Source of the DNA: Intestinibacter sp964449895
GTDB taxonomy: Bacteria; Bacillota; Clostridia; Peptostreptococcales; Peptostreptococcaceae
Direction: 5' to 3'
DNA length: 64,000 nt
Assembly (NCBI GenBank): GCA_964449895.1
Contig: CAYVBY010000012.1
Span: 7,177-71,176 of the forward strand
Shown one piece after another: positions 54,636-63,949 of the stretch. A program made the translations under genes and the position numbers. Position 1 is the stretch's first letter, and each line of letters opens with the position of its first letter. The notes under the pieces were generated by a model that saw only the letters and a list, made by a program, of their open reading frames with translations, did not search any database and was not told where the DNA came from.

Positions 54636-55346
54636 TTATACTTGTTCTTTATTAGTTTTATATTTATAAAAGTAAACAGTTAAAATATATTCCATATATG
54701 TTTTTAATACTCCATTGTCTTCAAGTGGATCTAGCAGTTTTCTAGTAGCATGTAAATCACAATATCCAAGTAACATTACACCAACTATATCATCACCTAA
54801 TTTATCAAATAGTTTCCATAAATTTTCTTTACTTAAGTCATTAATTTTAAAAAATATCAAAAGCATCATATGGTATCTTACATATTTAAAAAGTTTTTCA
54901 GTAGTTGCATCACTTAATCCGATTTTTTTACCTAAATTAAGTACCAATTCTCCACCAGTTACATCATGTCCTCTAAAATGTGATCTTCCTGTTTCGTCCA
55001 CAGTCTTAGCCGCTGGTTTTCCTATATCATGTAAAAAAACTCCTAATTTTAGAATTTCTAGTGTTAAAAAACCAGATTCATCTTTTGAATTCAAATACTC
55101 CAAAACTTGTTTTCTTAAATGACTTGGTATAAATTTTTCTGTTCTTAATATACTTTCAAACTGTATTAATGTATATAGAGAATGTTGAAAAGTATTTACT
55201 ATATGATATTTACATTTTCCAACTTCTTTCATATCTTTAATACTGGGGATTAGTTCTTCTAATAAACCTTGTTTATCTAATTCATCAATTCTATTAGATG
55301 TATCTTCATATTTTAAACACTCTAATAATTGTTTTCCTATATCCAT
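54636..55346 (-). CDS. Stand-alone HD-domain phosphohydrolase, CCA-enzyme-like
   Basis: This 236-residue HD-superfamily protein has HSL near residue 55, the central HDIGKP near 110, and GHDVTGG. The order and spacing resemble the HD region of tRNA nucleotidyltransferases, but there is no nucleotidyltransferase head domain (no GGxVRD motif). A nucleotide or RNA phosphohydrolase role is likely but the substrate is unknown. It starts ATG after GGGGTG, downstream of rsmI. Confidence 0.82.
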   Translation of the reverse strand: MDIGKQLLECLKYEDTSNRIDELDKQGLLEELIPSIKDMKEVGKCKYHIVNTFQHSLYTLIQFESILRTEKFIPSHLRKQVLEYLNSKDESGFLTLEILKLGVFLHDIGKPAAKTVDETGRSHFRGHDVTGGELVLNLGKKIGLSDATTEKLFKYVRYHMMLLIFFKINDLSKENLWKLFDKLGDDIVGVMLLGYCDLHATRKLLDPLEDNGVLKTYMEYILTVYFYKYKTNKEQV

Positions 55347-55379
55347 GTAATCACCCCTATTTTTAATATACTTTTTTTA

Positions 55380-56213
55380 CTATAAATCTAATACTTGTTT
55401 ATATACAACATCTTTTTTTAGTTTTCTATCCTTGCATACAGTTTTTATAGCATCTTTTTTGCTAATACCACTATTCATTAGCTCTATAACATATTCTCTA
55501 TCGGTTAAACTATCATAATTATTTTTAGATTGTTTTTCTCCTTCAAATCCACTAACAATTAAAACAAATTCACCCTTTATTTCCTTTTCTTCATAAATTT
55601 TAAGGACTGTTTCAATATCTTCTCTTATTATTTCTTGATATTTTTTAGTAAGTTCTCTATTTACTGCTATTTTTCTGTTTCCAAGAATCTTTAACATATC
55701 TTTTAGTGTATCTTTTAATCTATGTGGTGATTCATAAAAAATCATAGTTCTATCTTCTTCTTTTATTTCTTCTAGTCTAGCTCTTCGTATTTTTTTATCT
55801 CTATCTAAAAATCCTTCAAATACAAATTTGTGAGTATCTAAACCTGAACCAACTAAAGCAACTGCAAATGCAGTAGCACCAGGTAATACATCAATTTCTA
55901 TATTATTTTCTATAGCTTGTTTTATTAAATCTTCACCTGGGTCTGATATTCCAGGCATTCCTGCATCACTTATTAAAGCTATATTTTCCCCGTCCAATAA
56001 TTTATTTATTAAATAATCACCTTTAGTATCTTTATTATGTTCAAAATAACTTGTCAGAGGTTTTGAAATTTCAAAGTGATTTAAAAGCTTTATACTATGT
56101 CTTGTATCTTCTGCAGCTATTAAATCAACTTCATTTAATACTCTTAATGTTCTATATGTTATATCTTCCAAGTTTCCTATAGGTGTTGGACATATATATA
56201 ATTTTCCACTCAT
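55380..56213 (-). CDS. rsmI: 16S rRNA 2'-O-ribose C1402 methyltransferase
   Basis: RsmI methylates C1402 in the 16S decoding centre. The 277-residue tetrapyrrole-methylase-fold protein has the family start LYICPTPIGNLEDITYRTL, AAEDTRHS and LISDAGMPGISDPG. It follows the yabB gene within one base, as yabB-yazA-rsmI in Bacillus (yazA is missing here). Its ATG follows AGGAGAATA. Confidence 0.95.
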   Translation of the reverse strand: MSGKLYICPTPIGNLEDITYRTLRVLNEVDLIAAEDTRHSIKLLNHFEISKPLTSYFEHNKDTKGDYLINKLLDGENIALISDAGMPGISDPGEDLIKQAIENNIEIDVLPGATAFAVALVGSGLDTHKFVFEGFLDRDKKIRRARLEEIKEEDRTMIFYESPHRLKDTLKDMLKILGNRKIAVNRELTKKYQEIIREDIETVLKIYEEKEIKGEFVLIVSGFEGEKQSKNNYDSLTDREYVIELMNSGISKKDAIKTVCKDRKLKKDVVYKQVLDL

Positions 56214-56214
56214 A

Positions 56215-56964
56215 TTATTCTCCTATATCTTCATTGGCATATATTTTTCTTATTTCTTCTGTGTAATTTCCATCGTCTCCATATACATATAGAGGATCTA
56301 AAATTTTAAGTTCTGGTCTTCCATCTTTACTAAACTCTACTAACATTAAGTTAGGAGCTTTTCCAACTTTTGGATGTACAAACTGAATTACTTTAGGTTC
56401 TAATCTATATTTTCTTCCTAACTCTATAATATCTACTAATCTAGTAGGTCTGTGTATCATAAAGAATTTACCTCTAGGCATTACAAGTCTCGAAGCTGCC
56501 CTTATTACATCTTCTAAATTACACATTATTTCATGTCTAGAAATTGCTTTTTTGTCGTTAGGATTTTTTATTCCATCAATATGCATATATGGTGGATTTG
56601 ATGTTGCTACATGAAATCCATGTACTTCTAATTTTTTATCTATAGTTTTTATGTCTGCATTTATGATTTCTACTCTATCTTCTAAATCATTTAATTTTAC
56701 AGATCTTGTTGCCATTTCGTATACTTCTTCTTGTATTTCTACTCCTATAATTTTGCTAGCTTCACTTTTTCCAGCTATTAATATAGGTATTATTCCTGTA
56801 CCTGTACCTAAATCAACTACCTTTGCTCTTTTTTTCACTTTTGCAAAATTAGCCAATAATACCGCATCTATCCCAAAACAAAATCCTGTTTTATCTTGTA
56901 TTAATTTTAGGCCTTTTAATTGTAAATCATCTATTCTCTCAGTTTCTTTTAAAGCTACCTCCAT
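56215..56964 (-). CDS. yabB: tRNA(Val) A37 N6-methyltransferase family (YabB/TrmN6)
   Basis: This 249-residue SAM-dependent methyltransferase has the SAM motif DLGTGTGIIP and the adenine-N6 type NPPY motif (TSNPPYMH). It belongs to the YfiC/TrmN6 group that modifies A37 of tRNA-Val; the exact substrate here is inferred. It ends one base before rsmI begins, and starts 19 bases after ricT. Confidence 0.88.
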   Translation of the reverse strand: MEVALKETERIDDLQLKGLKLIQDKTGFCFGIDAVLLANFAKVKKRAKVVDLGTGTGIIPILIAGKSEASKIIGVEIQEEVYEMATRSVKLNDLEDRVEIINADIKTIDKKLEVHGFHVATSNPPYMHIDGIKNPNDKKAISRHEIMCNLEDVIRAASRLVMPRGKFFMIHRPTRLVDIIELGRKYRLEPKVIQFVHPKVGKAPNLMLVEFSKDGRPELKILDPLYVYGDDGNYTEEIRKIYANEDIGE

Positions 56965-56983
56965 AAAATCTCCTTTATATTAT

Positions 56984-57880
56984 TTAATCTTCTAATTTTT
57001 TAAGTTCTTTTAATGTTTCTGAATCTATATCATCATGTTTAAATTTACCATTACAACATCCATTTTCACATTTTTTAGGAACATGAACAACTGTTACTTC
57101 TTCTCTTAAACAAGTTTTTATAGTTTTATCATTAAATTCTACTTTTACTTGTTCTAATAATGGATTTATTTCTATTACTTTACCTTTTTGATTGTCCACT
57201 TTAACTATACTTCCCACTATAGGCATTTTATCTATAGCTTCTACATAAACATCATGTTCATATTTTAAACAGCAAAATAAACGGCCACATATACCTGATA
57301 TTTTTGTAGGATTTAAAGATAAACTTTGGTCTTTAGCCATTTTTATTGATACTGGTTGGAAATCTCCAAGCCAAGAAGAACAACATAATTTTCTTCCACA
57401 AGTACCAAGTCCTCCAATTGATTTTGCCTCATCTCTAACACCTATTTGTCTAAGCTCTATTCTTGTTTTGAATATTGATGCTAGATCTTTTACTAACTCT
57501 CTAAAGTCTATTCTTCCCTCTGCAGTAAAATAGAAAATAAGTTTATTTCTATCAAATGTATATTCACAATCAATTAAAAACATTGTCAATTCATGCTCTT
57601 TTATTTTTTGTTGGCAAATTTCAAATGTCTCTTTAGCTTTTTCTTTGTTTTCTTTATAAATTTTTTTATCTTCATCTGTTGCTATTCTTATTATAGGCTT
57701 TAATGGTGAAATTAATTGTTCTTCTTCTATTTCTTTTGGGCCAACTACTACTTTTCCATATTCAAGCCCTCTTGCAGTTTCTACAACAACATCTGTATCT
57801 TTTTCTATTTTGAAATCCACTGGATCAAAATAGTATATCTTCCCAGCATTTTTAAATCTAACTCCAACTATTTTTATCAT
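56984..57880 (-). CDS. ricT: PSP1-domain protein RicT (YaaT)
   Basis: This 298-residue PSP1 protein is part of the RicAFT complex, which in Bacillus carries Fe-S clusters, assists RNase Y and promotes Spo0A phosphorylation. The cysteine-rich GTCGRKLCCSSWLGDF and ISGICGRLFCCLKYE segments (about 155-205) fit cluster binding, and a further CENGCC lies near the C-terminus. Its ATG overlaps the holB stop by four bases (ATGA). Confidence 0.94.
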   Translation of the reverse strand: MIKIVGVRFKNAGKIYYFDPVDFKIEKDTDVVVETARGLEYGKVVVGPKEIEEEQLISPLKPIIRIATDEDKKIYKENKEKAKETFEICQQKIKEHELTMFLIDCEYTFDRNKLIFYFTAEGRIDFRELVKDLASIFKTRIELRQIGVRDEAKSIGGLGTCGRKLCCSSWLGDFQPVSIKMAKDQSLSLNPTKISGICGRLFCCLKYEHDVYVEAIDKMPIVGSIVKVDNQKGKVIEINPLLEQVKVEFNDKTIKTCLREEVTVVHVPKKCENGCCNGKFKHDDIDSETLKELKKLED

Positions 57881-58812
57881 TTAATCACCTCGTATATATT
57901 TAAAGTCATAACTTGTATACTAACATTAAAATTACAATTACTTCTAAGTTTCATTTTTGTCTCTTCTATTATATCAATAATTTTAGAAACTTGAGAATAT
58001 GTAATTTTCTTACTCATATTTTTCAAAAATACTAATTTATCTAAATTTATAATCATACTATTATCTACATTTTCTTTTATAAGCATAAAATCTCTAAAAT
58101 AGTTAATCATAATATCTAAAACATTTATTATTTCACTTTTATATTTTTCAATATCATTTTGAATTTCTATAGTTTCTACTAAATCTCCACTCAAAAATTT
58201 TTCAATATATATTTGTATTTCTTCTCTCATATTATAAAACTCTTGTGATTGTGAAAGCTCGATGGCTTTTTTCATACTTCCTCTTGAAAAATTAGAAAGA
58301 AGTGCTGCTTTTTTTGAATCTATACCATTTGCAACCAAATAATCAGTTATATCCATAATTGGTATAGGTGTAAATTTTATGATTTCACATCTAGATTTTA
58401 TAGTATCTAATAATGATTCCTTGTTATTAGTTATAAGGATTATTATAGCATACTTTGGTGGTTCTTCTAAGGTTTTAAGTAATGCATTTTGTGCCTCTAC
58501 TGTCATTTTTTGAGCTTCATCAAATACATATATTTTATATGATTTATAAGGCTTTACAAGTATATCACTTTGTATCTTTCTGACTTGAGCAATTTTTATA
58601 CTATTTCCATCGGGATTTATCTGTATATAATCTGGACTATTATCTAAATTTTCCATTTGTAATAAAATTTTAGCCAGTTCCTTAGCCATAGTATTTTTTC
58701 CTATTCCTTCTGCTCCTTCAAACATATATGCATGACTTACCATATTATTTTTAATACTATTCGTAAGATATTTTTTTGCAAATTGTTGACCTTTTATATT
58801 CTCAAAATACAT
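57877..58812 (-). CDS. holB: DNA polymerase III delta' subunit lacking the zinc-module cysteines
   Basis: Delta' is part of the clamp loader. The 311-residue protein has the P-loop-like GAEGIGKNTMA (33-43), which is not canonical because Asn follows Lys, and YVFDEAQKM, NALLKTLEEPP and TIKSRCEII motifs. Delta' need not bind ATP. The four-Cys zinc module that follows helix 1 in most homologues is absent; the region reads LLQMENLDNSPDYIQINPDG. It lies between tmk and ricT as in Bacillus. Confidence 0.92.
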   Translation of the reverse strand: MYFENIKGQQFAKKYLTNSIKNNMVSHAYMFEGAEGIGKNTMAKELAKILLQMENLDNSPDYIQINPDGNSIKIAQVRKIQSDILVKPYKSYKIYVFDEAQKMTVEAQNALLKTLEEPPKYAIIILITNNKESLLDTIKSRCEIIKFTPIPIMDITDYLVANGIDSKKAALLSNFSRGSMKKAIELSQSQEFYNMREEIQIYIEKFLSGDLVETIEIQNDIEKYKSEIINVLDIMINYFRDFMLIKENVDNSMIINLDKLVFLKNMSKKITYSQVSKIIDIIEETKMKLRSNCNFNVSIQVMTLNIYEVIK

Positions 58813-58858
58813 ACTACACTAATCCTCCTCTCTATAAAACATAAACTATATTTATTTT

Positions 58859-59539
58859 TTATTTGTCTAGAAATTTATTTTTTATAACTTTAAAAATTTC
58901 TTCATGTATATCATCAATTGATCTCATATTACTTCCATCAACACAGTTTATTCTATGCCAATTGTACTTTTTAGCTATATATAATGAATTCTCATAAGAT
59001 TTTCTTAAATATTCTATATCACTTTCATGTATATCTTTTTTGTTTTCTCCTGTTATTTTGTTATTTCTATCCTTCATTAAATTTATACTAACTTCAACTG
59101 GAACATCTAAAAATATTACACAATCTGGTTCTGGTATTTTATATAAATTAAATTCAAAATCATTTAACCAATCTAAATATTTATCTCTTTCATCTATTTC
59201 CATTTTTGATGCTTGATGTATCATATTTGAAGTAGTATATCTGTCACATATAACAATTCCACCCTCATTATAAAATTTTTCCCATTCAGTTTTAAATGAA
59301 GCATATCTATCTACAGCAAAAAAAGTTGAACAAACATATGGATCAACATCTGTTGCACTTTTACCAAAATCACCTCTTAAATACATCTTAACTAGTGCAG
59401 AAGACTCTGAATTATAATTTGGAAATTCTACTTTTTTTATATTGTAGTTATTTTCTTCTAATCTATCATATAGCTTTTTCGTCTGTGTGGCTTTTCCACT
59501 TCCATCTGAACCCTCTATAATTATTAATTTTCCTTTCAT
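58859..59539 (-). CDS. tmk: Thymidylate kinase with variant P-loop
   Basis: This kinase converts dTMP to dTDP. The 226-residue protein has IEGSDGSGKATQ at 8-19, the YRDTR-like segment replaced by YTTSNMIHQASKM, and DRYAS. The P-loop Thr/Ser after Lys16 is Ala17, followed by Thr18. I recall this variant in a clostridial clade of Tmk proteins. The start is MKGKLIIIEG after GGAGG; an upstream ATG overlaps that site. It precedes holB. Confidence 0.88.
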   Translation of the reverse strand: MKGKLIIIEGSDGSGKATQTKKLYDRLEENNYNIKKVEFPNYNSESSALVKMYLRGDFGKSATDVDPYVCSTFFAVDRYASFKTEWEKFYNEGGIVICDRYTTSNMIHQASKMEIDERDKYLDWLNDFEFNLYKIPEPDCVIFLDVPVEVSINLMKDRNNKITGENKKDIHESDIEYLRKSYENSLYIAKKYNWHRINCVDGSNMRSIDDIHEEIFKVIKNKFLDK

Positions 59540-59653
59540 TCGTAATTCCTCCATCTATATACTATTTACAAAGATTTTTTCAATTCTTATTTTTACTAGT
59601 CTTATTATAATATAGTATAAACATTATTTAAATAAACCTATCCTATGTTTTAA

Positions 59654-59680
59654 AAAAAGAACCTTTAAAAGGTTCTTTTT
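59654..59680. terminator. Bidirectional terminator between malQ remnant and tmk
   Basis: A palindromic AAAGAACCTTT stem of about 10 bp with A-rich and T-rich flanks on both strands. On the minus strand it ends the glgP-malQ transcript. Confidence 0.85.
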
Positions 59681-59706
59681 TTATATAATTATTTATTATT
59701 TTATTA

Positions 59707-59775
59707 TTAGTAGTTTGTTATTACTAACTCTGTTTCTTTATCAAAAATATAAATTTTATCTAAATATATATCTAT
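59707..59775 (-). pseudogene. Remnant of the 3' end of a sugar ABC transporter ATPase
   Basis: Just downstream of malQ, and overlapping its last bases in another frame, 22 codons read IDIYLDKIYIFDKETELVIT then NY and stop. This closely resembles the C-terminal tail of MsmX/UgpC/MalK-type ATPases (typically ..KIHLFDKETEKAI). No Walker motifs or upstream part are present. It looks like the scar of a deletion that removed most of such a gene downstream of malQ. The match is from memory. Confidence 0.5.
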
Positions 59776-61253
59776 ATTCTTCCGTATATTTTTGTTAACC
59801 TTCTTAACTTTTGAACTAGTTCTTCAGAAATACAACCTTCTGTCATTCTCCACTTCCAATTGTCACCTAATGTAGATGGTGTATTTAGTCTTGCTGATTT
59901 TCCTAATCCCAATATATCTTGTATCGGTATAATACAAGTATCAGCCACACTTCTCATTCCTAAACAAATCATATTCCAATTTATAAATTTATTATCAAAC
60001 GACAAATCGTCTATATAATCAATACACATTTGTTTAGCATGCTCATTTATATCATCAAACCATCCAATAACAGTATCATTATCATGTGTTCCCGTATAAA
60101 CAACACAATTTCTATTATAATTATGAGGTAGATAATCACTTTCTTCTCCCGAGTCAAAAGCAAATTGTAGTATTTTCATTCCTGGATAACCAGTATCTTT
60201 TAGTAATTGTTTAACTGTATCAGTTAAAAATCCTAAATCCTCAGCAATTATCTCTACATCTCCTAATTCATCATTTAAAACTTTAAATAACTCTATACCA
60301 GGTCCTTTTTTCCAAGTCCCTCCAACAGCATTCTTATCTCCGTATGGTATAGAATAATATTCATCAAAGCCTCTAAAATGATCAATTCTAACAATATCGT
60401 ATAAATCAAAACAATATTTTATTCTATCAATCCACCATTTATAACCTGTGCTCTTATGATATTCCCAATCATATAAAGGATTGCCCCATAATTGACCATC
60501 CTCAGAAAACGAATCGGGTGGACATCCTGCAACTGCAATTGGATTTTTCTGTTCATCTAATTGAAATAATTTTGGATTTGACCAAGTATCTGCACCATCT
60601 AGTGCTACATATATCGGTATATCTCCTACTATTGAAACTCCCTTTTCATTTGCATATGCTTTTAATTTTTCCCATTGCATTGAAAATAAGTATTGAATAT
60701 ATTTATAAAAAATTATATCTTCTTTCAAAATTTCTTTATATTTAAATAAAATATCTTCATCTCTTGATTTTAAGTTATCATCCCACTCTAACCATGATTT
60801 TCCTCCAAGAGAATCCTTTATTGACATATATAAAGCATAATCGTCTAGCCACCATTTATTTTTTTCACAGTAATCTAAAAAATTTTGGCTATTATTTATA
60901 TTGCTTCTATTGTAAGCTTTTTTCAATATTTTAAATCTTGATAAATATATTTTTTCATAATCTATATACTCAACATTATTTCCCCAATCGTAACTTTCAC
61001 ATTCTTCTACTGTAAGTAATCCTTCCTCTATTAATTGTTCTAAATCTATAAAATAAGGATTTCCTGCAAAAGTTGAAAATGATTGATATGGAGAGTCACC
61101 ATACCCCGTTGCCCCTAAAGGTAATATTTGCCATATTTTTTGTCCTGCTTCTTGTAATACATCTATAAAATCGTAAGCTTCTTTTGAAAAACTTCCTATT
61201 CCATATTTTGATGGTAAACTAGTTATTGGTAATAAAATTCCGTTTCTTCTCAT
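59772..61253 (-). CDS. malQ: 4-alpha-glucanotransferase (amylomaltase)
   Basis: This GH77 enzyme transfers alpha-1,4-glucan segments and releases glucose from maltodextrins. The 493-residue protein has the N-terminal RRNGILLPITSLPSKYGIG, the nucleophile Asp in VRIDHFRGFDEYY, the acid/base Glu in IIAEDLGFLT, and GTHDNDT. Length is normal for bacterial MalQ. It follows glgP by 135 bases; together they degrade glycogen or maltodextrin. Confidence 0.97.
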   Translation of the reverse strand: MRRNGILLPITSLPSKYGIGSFSKEAYDFIDVLQEAGQKIWQILPLGATGYGDSPYQSFSTFAGNPYFIDLEQLIEEGLLTVEECESYDWGNNVEYIDYEKIYLSRFKILKKAYNRSNINNSQNFLDYCEKNKWWLDDYALYMSIKDSLGGKSWLEWDDNLKSRDEDILFKYKEILKEDIIFYKYIQYLFSMQWEKLKAYANEKGVSIVGDIPIYVALDGADTWSNPKLFQLDEQKNPIAVAGCPPDSFSEDGQLWGNPLYDWEYHKSTGYKWWIDRIKYCFDLYDIVRIDHFRGFDEYYSIPYGDKNAVGGTWKKGPGIELFKVLNDELGDVEIIAEDLGFLTDTVKQLLKDTGYPGMKILQFAFDSGEESDYLPHNYNRNCVVYTGTHDNDTVIGWFDDINEHAKQMCIDYIDDLSFDNKFINWNMICLGMRSVADTCIIPIQDILGLGKSARLNTPSTLGDNWKWRMTEGCISEELVQKLRRLTKIYGRI

Positions 61254-61388
61254 GATGACCTCCTATAATAATTTTGTCCTTTAACAGCTCTTACAACTGT
61301 CTTCTCTACAAAATTGAATATCCTTTTAAATCAGCACAATATTATTTTCCAAAATTGATCTATCTTGTATTTATTCTTTTATAACCTG

Positions 61389-63644
61389 TTAAAGCTTCCA
61401 AATATCATTATTATATTCTGATATAGTTCTATCTGAAGAAAAATATCCAGCTTTACTTATATTAATTAACATTTTTTTTGACCATTCATATCTATTTTCA
61501 TATTCTTTGAATGCTCTTTCCTTAGTTTCTACATAATCTTTAAAATCTAATAATGTCATAAACCAGTCTTTGTTTATAATTTCTTTAAAAAGTCTCATAA
61601 GATTTTCTTTGTGTCCTATGTTCATTAATTCTTTTCCTATTATAAAATCCACTACTTCTTTAATATCTGGATTTTTAGTATATATATATGAAGAATTATA
61701 ATCAGCATTTTTATAATGCTTAATTACATTATCACTACTCTCTCCAAAAATAAATATATTATTATCTCCTACCTCTTTATGAATCTCTACATTAGCTCCA
61801 TCTTCTGTTCCTAAAGTAACAGCCCCATTTAACATAAATTTCATATTTCCTGTTCCACTTGCTTCTTTAGAGGCCAATGATATTTGCTCTGATATATCAC
61901 AAGCTGGTATTAATTTTTCTGCTAAAGTAACATTATAGTTTTCTATCATAATAACCTTTAGATATTTATTTACATCTGAATCATTGTTTATAAGCTCTTG
62001 TAAACATAATATAAGGTGAATGATGTCTTTTGCTATAGTATAAGCTGGTGCTGCCTTAGCTCCAAATATTACTGTAATAGGAGTTGTTGGTATATTTCCT
62101 TTTTTAATTTGTAAATATTTATATATTACATATAATGCATTCATCTGTTGTCTTTTATATTCATGTAATCTTTTTATTTGTATATCATAAATAGAATTTT
62201 CATCAATGTCTATTCCTTGAGTATATTTTAGATATTTTTTTAAATTGATTTTATTTTCTTTTTTTATTTCCAAAATCTTTTCTAAGACTTTATCATCATC
62301 TATAAATTTAGATAAATTTTCTAATTTAATAGCATCTTTTTTAAATTCATCACCTATTAATTCCTCTATAAAATCTGTTAATTCGTGATTACAATGCATT
62401 AACCATCTTCTAAAAGTTATTCCATTTGTTTTATTATTGAATCTATCAGGATAAATCTTATAAAAATTATTTAACTCATTATTTTTTAATATTTCAGTAT
62501 GAAGTGATGCTACTCCATTTACACTGAAGCTATAATGAATATCTATATGAGCCATATGTACAGTTTTATTTTTATCTATTATGTATAAAGATTCATCCTT
62601 ATATTTTTTTCTAACTCTATTATCTAGTTCCTTTATTATATCTATAAGATTTGGTACAGCTTTCTCTAAATATTTCATAGGCCATTTTTCTAACGCTTCT
62701 GATAATATTGTATGATTTGTATATGCACAAGTCTTTGAAACTATCTCAATCGCATCATCCATAGATATTCCTCTTTCAAGTAATAATCTTATAAGTTCTG
62801 GTATAACCATAGTTGGATGAGTATCATTAATCTGTATTACTGCATAATCATATAAATCATATAAATTACTTCCCTTAGCTATACATTCATCTATTATGTA
62901 TCTAGCAGCATTACTTACCATAAAATATTGTTGATATATACGAAGAATTCTACCTTCCTCATCACTATCATCTGGATATAAAAATAAAGTTAAATTCTTT
63001 GCTATTTGAGTTTTGTCAAACTCTATACTACCCTCTTTAACTATACTTTCATCTATACTTTCAACATCAAATAAATGTAATTTGTTAGTTAGATTATTAT
63101 AACCAGTAATATATATATCATATAATCTTGAAGTTAAAGTAAATCCACCAAATTCAATATTGTATGTTATATCTGTTTTGTTTAACCAGCTATTTTCTTC
63201 AATCCAGTCGTTTTTCTCTTCAAATTGAAGATTATCTTTAAATTTTTGTTTAAATAAGCCTAAATGATAATTTAGACCAATTCCATCGCCAGCTAAACCT
63301 AATGTAGCTATAGAATCAAGAAAACATGCAGCTAATCTCCCTAAGCCTCCATTTCCTAAAGATGGTTCTAATTCTACTTCTTCAATTTCAGATATACTTT
63401 TTCCATTTTCTTCTAACACTTGCTTTACTTCATCATATATACCTAAATTTATCATATTATTAGATAATAATTTTCCAATTAAAAATTCGGCAGATATATA
63501 ATAAACCTTCTTTTTACTTTGATTTGTAAATTTTTGTTTCGCAAGTTCATTTACTATATTTAATAATTCTGTATATATTTCTTCATTTGTACAGAGATTT
63601 ATTTCTTTTTTACACCTAGATTTTAATAAAGTCGATAAATTCAT
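61389..63644 (-). CDS. glgP: Glycogen/maltodextrin phosphorylase
   Basis: This pyridoxal-phosphate enzyme releases glucose-1-phosphate from alpha-1,4-glucans. The 751-residue protein has EPSLGNGGLGRLAACFLDS near residue 91 and the PLP-lysine motif EASGTGNMKFMLNG in the C-terminal half. It is somewhat shorter than the roughly 800-840 of E. coli GlgP, mostly at the N-terminus. It starts ATG after AAAGGGG and is the first gene after the 5S rRNA. It forms a unit with malQ. Confidence 0.96.
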   Translation of the reverse strand: MNLSTLLKSRCKKEINLCTNEEIYTELLNIVNELAKQKFTNQSKKKVYYISAEFLIGKLLSNNMINLGIYDEVKQVLEENGKSISEIEEVELEPSLGNGGLGRLAACFLDSIATLGLAGDGIGLNYHLGLFKQKFKDNLQFEEKNDWIEENSWLNKTDITYNIEFGGFTLTSRLYDIYITGYNNLTNKLHLFDVESIDESIVKEGSIEFDKTQIAKNLTLFLYPDDSDEEGRILRIYQQYFMVSNAARYIIDECIAKGSNLYDLYDYAVIQINDTHPTMVIPELIRLLLERGISMDDAIEIVSKTCAYTNHTILSEALEKWPMKYLEKAVPNLIDIIKELDNRVRKKYKDESLYIIDKNKTVHMAHIDIHYSFSVNGVASLHTEILKNNELNNFYKIYPDRFNNKTNGITFRRWLMHCNHELTDFIEELIGDEFKKDAIKLENLSKFIDDDKVLEKILEIKKENKINLKKYLKYTQGIDIDENSIYDIQIKRLHEYKRQQMNALYVIYKYLQIKKGNIPTTPITVIFGAKAAPAYTIAKDIIHLILCLQELINNDSDVNKYLKVIMIENYNVTLAEKLIPACDISEQISLASKEASGTGNMKFMLNGAVTLGTEDGANVEIHKEVGDNNIFIFGESSDNVIKHYKNADYNSSYIYTKNPDIKEVVDFIIGKELMNIGHKENLMRLFKEIINKDWFMTLLDFKDYVETKERAFKEYENRYEWSKKMLINISKAGYFSSDRTISEYNNDIWKL

Positions 63645-63753
63645 AAAGTTATTCCCCTTTTATTATTTTTAAAATATTATTTCAAGATAATAATTATCTA
63701 TAAATACTTTTTTAAAATAAATTGTAACAATTAATTTGTATAAAAAAAAAGAC

Positions 63754-63873
<120 letters not shown>

Positions 63874-63949
63874 ATCTTTATTGAATTTATTAAATCTATG
63901 TCAATTTAATACCTTCAAAACTGAATACATTTAATGAAAACATTAAATT

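Noticed and set aside
61254..61388. Short open stretch in the glgP-malQ gap reading VEKTVVRAVKGQ in one frame
   Set aside because: No start codon or ribosome binding site, a stop lies close upstream, and I could not tie it to a protein family; kept as untranslated leader.
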